A DNA stretch of 64,000 bases, from contig NZ_LFYT02000014.1 of assembly GCF_001270065.2 (NCBI RefSeq), positions 1 through 64,000 of the forward strand, given 5' to 3'. Below are positions 59,487-64,000 of this stretch, piece after piece. Every line of letters begins with the position of its first letter. The stretch's first letter is position 1. The translations under genes were made by a program, and so were the position numbers. The notes beneath the pieces were generated by a model, which was not told the origin of the DNA, did not search any database, and saw only the letters and a list, made by a program, of their open reading frames with translations. The DNA is from Limnohabitans planktonicus II-D5 (GTDB lineage: Bacteria; Pseudomonadota; Gammaproteobacteria; Burkholderiales; Burkholderiaceae_C).

Positions 59487-59929
59487 AAACCCAAAACACA
59501 TTGAACGAGCTGAATCTGGACCTTTTGGGCCGACATTTTTCTGCCCAATTGACCCTGGCCACGCCCGGACTACCCCACGAAATCAGCGAGCGCTTGCGGG
59601 TTGCACGCTTGCGCGCCCTGGAAGAACGCAAACCTCTGCTTCAAACACGACTGATCAAAACACAGCACATCAACGGCAACAGCACTTTGACGGCCCCCCC
59701 TGACGAAGGACTCAACCTCTGGAACATTCTGGCCTCGGCCCTGCCCTTGTTGGTCTTACTCTTCGGATTGATGGCCATTCAATGGATACAACAAGACAAT
59801 CTCACTTCCGAAATTGCAGCGATCGACTCAGCGCTCCTCACCGATGATCTTCCACCGGACGCCTATGCGGACACAGGTTTTGTGCAGTTCCTCAAACAAG
59901 GGCACCAGTCCGGTGCCTCACATAATTGA
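59483..59929 (+). CDS. DUF3619 protein, possible anti-sigma factor
   Basis: 148 residues. A ~75-residue cytoplasmic part (LNLDLLGRHFSAQLTLATPG, ERLRVARLRALEERK), one membrane helix (ILASALPLLVLLFGLMAIQW) and a short outside tail. This matches DUF3619. The one-helix layout and 4-base overlap with a sigma factor gene are as in anti-sigma factors; this is inference. Confidence 0.78.
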   Translation: MKTQNTLNELNLDLLGRHFSAQLTLATPGLPHEISERLRVARLRALEERKPLLQTRLIKTQHINGNSTLTAPPDEGLNLWNILASALPLLVLLFGLMAIQWIQQDNLTSEIAAIDSALLTDDLPPDAYADTGFVQFLKQGHQSGASHN

Positions 59930-59930
59930 G

Positions 59931-60638
59931 ATGCACAACTGTTTTGTCCATACTTTGGGGCTTCTCTGTCGCTTTGGCAGTGTCTTGTGTCTTGTAGCCT
60001 GCATGGTCGCAGCCACGGCACAGACTTCTTCAATTCCCCAAAAGACAGCCATCAACAGCCACCCCAGTGGGCAGCAAACACACTCCGCCAGTTGGCTGCA
60101 ATTGACACCACGACAAAAACAAGCACTGGCCCCATTGAGGGTGCAATGGGGCACCCTGACCGCCCAACAACAGAGCAAATGGCTGGCGATTTCTCAAAAT
60201 TTTTTCCAACTGTCGGCCGTTGAACAATCCACCATGCACGCCAGAATGGCCGACTGGGTGGCACTGAGCCCAGAGCAGCGCAACGTGGCCCGCTTCAACT
60301 TCAACAGCTTGCAAAACCTTCCAAAAGAAGACAAAAAGGCCAAATGGGAAGCCTATCAAGCATTGTCTGCTGACGAAAAAAGTCAACTCTCCACTGCATC
60401 TACTTCGCCTGGTAAAAGTGCAGCCCGCACGGCCAAACCTCCCGAGCCACATCGCGTAGTGCAAACCCGCATCAAACCCATGGACTCGTCACGTACTGCG
60501 AACTCCACAAACATAGATCGGAAAACACTTTTACCCCTGCCGCCCGCATTGATCACACCCCCTCAGGCGCCAGCGCCCACCTCTTCCGAGACGCCGCTGG
60601 ACAGCGTAAGCCCCCATACTGAAACATCCCCTTCATGA
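59931..60638 (+). CDS. DUF3106 protein, exported
   Basis: 235 residues from ATG 59931. Signal peptide (LLCRFGSVLCLVACMVAATAQ), then the DUF3106 repeat-like helical part: SWLQLTPRQKQALAPLRVQW, KWLAISQNFFQLSAVEQSTM and ARMADWVALSPEQRNVAR. The last ~70 residues are Pro/Ser/Thr-rich. Likely periplasmic, function unknown; similar LTPxQ helices occur in CpxP/Spy-like proteins. Confidence 0.78.
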   Translation: MHNCFVHTLGLLCRFGSVLCLVACMVAATAQTSSIPQKTAINSHPSGQQTHSASWLQLTPRQKQALAPLRVQWGTLTAQQQSKWLAISQNFFQLSAVEQSTMHARMADWVALSPEQRNVARFNFNSLQNLPKEDKKAKWEAYQALSADEKSQLSTASTSPGKSAARTAKPPEPHRVVQTRIKPMDSSRTANSTNIDRKTLLPLPPALITPPQAPAPTSSETPLDSVSPHTETSPS

Positions 60639-61177
60639 CGCGCAACGTTACTGACGACCTTTCACCTGATTGCCCTTGCATTGCCCCCTCATTGTCCCGC
60701 CGCATGGCTTGTTGGCTGTATGAGGGCATGTTGCTGTTTGGTGTTCTCGTCTCCTCGGGTCTGGTTTATTTTGTGACCGCTTATTGGCTGACAGGACTGG
60801 CCCCCGGTGACATGAACCTTCATCCCCGACTCAAATCTGGCTTTCAGGCCAGCAGCTTTTTGGTGCTGGGCTTGTATTTCATCTGGATGTGGCGACGCGG
60901 CCAGACCTTGGCCATGAAAACCTGGCGGATTCAAATCGTAGACACAGCCGGTCAAAAAATCAGTCGCAAAACTGCCTTCAAACGCTACCTGTCCAGTTGG
61001 CTTTGGTTCATGCCCCCCCTCGCTGTCTCTTATGCGCTGGGTTTGTCCATGATTGAGCTGATGGTCTTGACGCTGGGCTGGGTGGCCATTTGGGGCGTAC
61101 TCAGCCGCTTTCACCCCCAAGGCCAGTTTTGGCACGACGTTTTCGCAGGCACTCGCCTGATCACTGCTGCGCCTTGA
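60635..61177 (+). CDS. RDD-family membrane protein
   Basis: 180 residues. It has the RDD signature early (SLSRRMACWLYEGMLLFG, here RRM...E) and four hydrophobic segments, with GQTLAMKTWRIQIVD in the middle and FWHDVFAGTRLI at the end. Function is unknown. It overlaps the DUF3106 gene by ATGA and is the last gene of the sigma cluster. Confidence 0.83.
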   Translation: MTRNVTDDLSPDCPCIAPSLSRRMACWLYEGMLLFGVLVSSGLVYFVTAYWLTGLAPGDMNLHPRLKSGFQASSFLVLGLYFIWMWRRGQTLAMKTWRIQIVDTAGQKISRKTAFKRYLSSWLWFMPPLAVSYALGLSMIELMVLTLGWVAIWGVLSRFHPQGQFWHDVFAGTRLITAAP

Positions 61178-61183
61178 TCTGAC

Positions 61184-61588
61184 ATGCAAGAACCCTCATC
61201 GCCACCAACCGACGTTGTCAACCCGCAAAAAGCACGCAAAGGCCTGCGACGCATCCTGCATGCCGGGGGCTACTCCATCCAAGGCCTTCGCGCAGGCTGG
61301 GGAGAAACCGCCTTTCGCCAGGAAGCCATCCTGGCCATGGTCATGTTACCGCTGGCTTTCTGGCTGGGCCAAAGCTGGGTGGAAATCGCCCTTCTCGCCG
61401 GGTCAGTCTTGCTGGTCATGATCGTGGAGTTGCTCAACACCTGCGTGGAGTCGGCCATCGACCGCATCGGCCCGGAATGGCATGACCTGTCCAAACGCGC
61501 CAAAGACATGGGCAGCGCCGCTGTCTTTCTCAGCTTGCTGCTGTGCGCCGGGGTTTGGCTGGGCGCACTTTGCTATCGTTTTGCCTGA
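61184..61588 (+). CDS. dgkA: Diacylglycerol kinase
   Basis: 134 residues with three membrane helices. It phosphorylates diacylglycerol for phospholipid recycling. Conserved stretch ELLNTCVESAIDRIG with catalytic and Mg-binding Glu residues, plus KDMGSAAVFLSLLL. The N-terminal ~15 residues are extra. Confidence 0.93.
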   Translation: MQEPSSPPTDVVNPQKARKGLRRILHAGGYSIQGLRAGWGETAFRQEAILAMVMLPLAFWLGQSWVEIALLAGSVLLVMIVELLNTCVESAIDRIGPEWHDLSKRAKDMGSAAVFLSLLLCAGVWLGALCYRFA

Positions 61589-61593
61589 ACCCC

Positions 61594-62202
61594 ATGACGA
61601 CCATGACCACGCCAAAAGCCTCGCCAGTATTTTCGGTCTGCGTCTACTGCGGCTCCAAGCCCGGGAAGCAGCCCGAATTTGCGCAAATCGCGGTACAAGT
61701 GGGCACCTGGATCGGCGCGCACGGCGGTCAATTGGTCTATGGCGGCGGACGCAATGGCCTCATGGGCCTGATGGCCGAAGCCACCTTGGCGGCAGGTGGT
61801 ACGGTCGTGGGCATCATTCCAACCGCCTTGGTCGAGAAAGAATGGGCGCACCATGGCTGCACCGAACTCCACGTGGTCGACACCATGCACGAGCGCAAAC
61901 GCCTCATGGCCGACAAGGCCGATGCTTTTTTGGCCTTGCCCGGCGGCATTGGCACATTTGAAGAACTGTTTGAGGTGTGGACCTGGCGGCAACTGGGTTA
62001 CCACGACAAGCCGGTCGGCATCCTGAACAGCTTGGGTTACTACGATGGCCTGATGGCCTTCATTGGCCAAGTGGTGCAAGAAGGCTTCATGGGCGAATGG
62101 CAAACCGAACTGGTGACCCTGGGCACCGAGCCCGAAGCACTGCTGCAAACCCTGGTGCAAAAAGCGGGGTTTTCACCCCGTGCAAAAGTCGAATTGATTT
62201 GA
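61594..62202 (+). CDS. LOG-family protein (TIGR00730)
   Basis: 202 residues from ATG 61594. Rossmann fold with VCVYCGSKPG, LVYGGGRNGLMG and the family motif LPGGIGTFEE. LOG proteins release cytokinins or nucleobases from nucleoside monophosphates; bacterial members may be nucleotide phosphoribohydrolases. It starts 5 bases after dgkA. Confidence 0.9.
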   Translation: MTTMTTPKASPVFSVCVYCGSKPGKQPEFAQIAVQVGTWIGAHGGQLVYGGGRNGLMGLMAEATLAAGGTVVGIIPTALVEKEWAHHGCTELHVVDTMHERKRLMADKADAFLALPGGIGTFEELFEVWTWRQLGYHDKPVGILNSLGYYDGLMAFIGQVVQEGFMGEWQTELVTLGTEPEALLQTLVQKAGFSPRAKVELI

Positions 62203-62448
62203 TCAACCGGGCAGGGCTACAGATTCATACCTGTGCAGCCTTCAATCTTCCAGGGTGTTGAGTTTGCTCAATTCAGCCCAGACTTTTGGGCCTGATCTCA
62301 GGGGTGTTATTTCAGGGGTGAAGCCGCTGACCTGAGGTGACTTGGCGCACGCATTTTCAGACGTCTGCGAGACTGATAAAGAGGGTCAGCGCACAACCCC
62401 ACCGGCATCCGGTTCAGACCCGCTTTGAGGCCCTCAACACCACCCCAC

Positions 62449-64000
<1,552 letters not shown>

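Noticed and set aside
62203..62448. Possible small gene or RNA between the LOG gene and glnB
   Set aside because: Only a weak 5-base hairpin (GCCCA/TGGGC near 62280) and no reading frame or promoter that I can support.

Overview
The window looks like the chromosome of a PHB-storing betaproteobacterium of the Burkholderiales, most likely the family Comamonadaceae (Limnohabitans/Rhodoferax-like). The evidence is a GC-rich core with a complete iscRSUA-hscBA-fdx operon, a phaC-phaA-phaB operon, an ilvB-ilvH-ilvC-pssA-leuA block, an aat-bpt pair, a sigma factor-DUF3619-DUF3106-RDD cluster, and intergenic elements I recognise from this family. The genus is an inference.

Positions 1-8380 form an accessory, partly AT-rich region on the 3' side of a tRNA-Val(CAC) gene. 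It holds the right end of an ISL3-family insertion sequence, an AAA ATPase gene (DUF3696 type) whose co-transcribed partner was cut by that IS, an alpha/beta hydrolase, a MerR regulator with a VIT/VWA protein, a probable integrase remnant, and an AT-rich gene for an unrecognised 499-residue protein. This is the best place in the window for an undescribed system.

Positions 8380-21390 are core genes. dnaQ and the isc operon read leftward from an iscR promoter with IscR-type operators. uvrB, a CcdAB-type toxin-antitoxin pair, an aromatic/aspartate aminotransferase, an intracellular PHB depolymerase with a long Lys/Ala-rich tail, and an RnfB-like ferredoxin follow. Positions 21400-21900 are a tandem array of an imperfect palindromic repeat, with a further copy beside uvrB at 14820.

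Positions 21907-33746 hold the propionyl-CoA to succinyl-CoA pathway on the minus strand: mutase, MeaB, carboxylase beta, carboxylase alpha and a probable epimerase, with a divergent GntR regulator. Two unrelated cassettes interrupt it: a VapBC-like pair, and a PAP2 phosphatase/phosphoethanolamine transferase pair likely to modify lipid A.

Positions 33760-46525 include a hydrolase-merR operon divergent from a short-chain dehydrogenase, with matching MerR-type operators in both promoters; then PaiB, gamma-glutamyltransferase, an IS30-type remnant, dusA, an NfeD/SPFH pair and the pha operon. Positions 46442-50823 hold pgeF, the N-degron transferases aat and bpt, an IclR regulator and a penicillin-binding endopeptidase.

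Positions 50941-58607 carry branched-chain amino acid synthesis: ilvB-ilvH-ilvC, pssA, then two different 2-isopropylmalate synthase genes in tandem. A leucine-rich leader peptide and an attenuator-like terminator precede the first leuA. The window closes with the sigma factor cluster, dgkA, a LOG-family protein, a PII protein gene and the 3' part of nadE, which runs off the right edge.
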